Source: CAZGHF01 sp964525595 (GTDB lineage Bacteria; Patescibacteriota; Minisyncoccia; UBA6257; GWB1-50-10). Taken from it: 31,549 bases of DNA. The notes beneath the pieces are model-generated. The model was not told the origin of the DNA and made no database searches. It saw only the letters and a program-made list of their open reading frames with translations. The position numbers were made by a program, and so were the translations under genes. Each line of letters opens with the position of its first letter. The first letter of the stretch is position 1. The stretch is taken from positions 1-31,549 of the forward strand of contig CAZGHF010000007.1 in NCBI GenBank assembly GCA_964525595.1, written 5' to 3'. This document shows positions 31,023 to 31,549 of this stretch, piece by piece.

Positions 31023-31427
31023 CTATAGCCCTCCTTCTACCTGAGGAGCCGGCAACTGCTGTTGCGGCAGGAGATCAGGATTCGTTTTAATAAGCTGGGC
31101 AAGCTGTCCAGCCGGGTCAAGCTTGGTAATCCAGACAACCTCGTCGCGGTTTATTTTCAGCCAGTCTTGCGGTCCCCAAAAAACATTCTTGAACCGCTGA
31201 ATACTGATGGGGTTTTGCGCGTCCTGGGGATTCACCGAGAGCGTATAAACATTCTTCAAGCCGAACGAAGGAAACCGCATAAGCTCCCCGAAATAAAGGT
31301 CACCACTCCGCAGAAAAACGGCGGAGTAAGCCGCCGATTTAAATCCGACTTGCCAAACAACGAGAGCGGCCACAACCAAGATTAAGATTATAACGACCGC
31401 CAAAAGAACTTTGTTTATTTTACTCAT
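31023..31427 (-). CDS. Single-span membrane protein of unknown function
   Basis: 134 residues. One membrane span (VLLAVVIILILVVAALVVW) is followed by an outside domain of about 100 residues (AVFLRSGDLYFGELMRFPSF, PISIQRFKNVFWGPQDWLKI) and a Pro/Gln-rich tail. Not recognised. The start ATG 31427 was preferred over ATG 31433 because the -10 box (31435-31440) leaves only 7 nt before 31427 and practically none before 31433. It lies upstream of the pilus genes, but a terminator separates them. Confidence 0.75.
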   Translation of the reverse strand: MSKINKVLLAVVIILILVVAALVVWQVGFKSAAYSAVFLRSGDLYFGELMRFPSFGLKNVYTLSVNPQDAQNPISIQRFKNVFWGPQDWLKINRDEVVWITKLDPAGQLAQLIKTNPDLLPQQQLPAPQVEGGL

Positions 31428-31434
31428 GACCATA

Positions 31435-31463
31435 ACTATACAAGTTTACATACGACCTTTCAA
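31435..31463 (-). promoter_or_regulatory. Promoter of the last gene, predicting a leaderless mRNA
   Basis: TTGAAA (31458-31463), 17-nt spacer, TATAGT (31435-31440) on the minus strand, 7 nt before ATG 31427. The rest of 31464-31549 shows no gene. Confidence 0.7.
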
Positions 31464-31549
31464 CCAATCTCAATTTATCTACACTTCTGTTGTCTTTATT
31501 CACTTGAACACCCTTGTATAGCACATGTTGGGTCTGATTCTGGAACGAC

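Noticed and set aside
1..31549. Alternative genetic code with UGA read as glycine
   Set aside because: TGA clearly ends several genes at the expected place, for example pfkB in an ATGA overlap, lepB, and the 50-residue peptide.

Overview
The window looks like a piece of a Patescibacteria (Candidate Phyla Radiation, CPR) genome, most likely Parcubacteria-like. This is inferred from gene content: a two-subunit transketolase, a PaaX/Cas2-like regulator, a fused PilM-PilN-type pilus protein, a release factor 1 without its first domain, a coiled-coil murein transglycosylase, and several shortened housekeeping proteins. Genes are tightly packed. TGA is used as a stop (for example where pfkB overlaps its neighbour in an ATGA junction), so the UGA-to-Gly code of Gracilibacteria does not apply. 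No rRNA, tRNA or CRISPR array was seen. Three runs of N interrupt the sequence, and each lies in or beside a gene.

Layout. (1) 1-1844: a murein transglycosylase (+) converges on prfA (-). (2) 1863-2674: a self-contained lipoprotein cassette. (3) 2711-12104: a minus-strand carbon-metabolism block, in transcription order gapA, rpiB, rpe, pyrG, tktN, tktC, a pfkB-family kinase, a 420-residue unknown and class II fba. It joins the non-oxidative pentose phosphate pathway to lower glycolysis, with CTP synthase in the middle. (4) 12145-13123: a TrmH/SpoU methyltransferase and a DUF192 membrane protein. (5) 13139-14943: two back-to-back accessory cassettes of unknown function. (6) 15008-20119: a MazG-like protein, then a giant exported zinc-phospholipase-like/lamin-tail protein with a membrane partner. 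(7) 20278-20928: a PaaX/Cas2-like gene bracketed by two 40-nt perfect palindromes. (8) 21052-22778: another self-contained cassette, encoding a Big-domain/TolB-propeller lipoprotein. (9) 22789-28594: an eight-gene operon lepB-hisS-HIT-rpsU-yqeY-ybeY-ftsA-ftsZ (secretion, translation, division). (10) 28627-31427: pth, then type IV pilus genes.

Two expression styles coexist. Resident genes that begin transcription units usually have no Shine-Dalgarno (SD) site and carry a TATAAT-like -10 box only 6-8 nt before the start codon, which predicts leaderless mRNAs (fba, tktN, trmH, mazG, the PaaX-like gene, the last gene). Four accessory units (five genes) instead have near-consensus promoters, mostly a 5' hairpin, mostly a GGAGGT ribosome site 3-5 nt before ATG, more GC-rich coding sequence and their own terminator. 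They look like independently expressed cargo placed between core operons.

The most unusual element is the PaaX/Cas2-like gene. Its promoter -35 box (TGGACA) sits in the centre of a 40-nt perfect palindrome, and a second palindrome lies just past the gene. The two palindromes differ at two positions per arm, with matching changes in the other arm.
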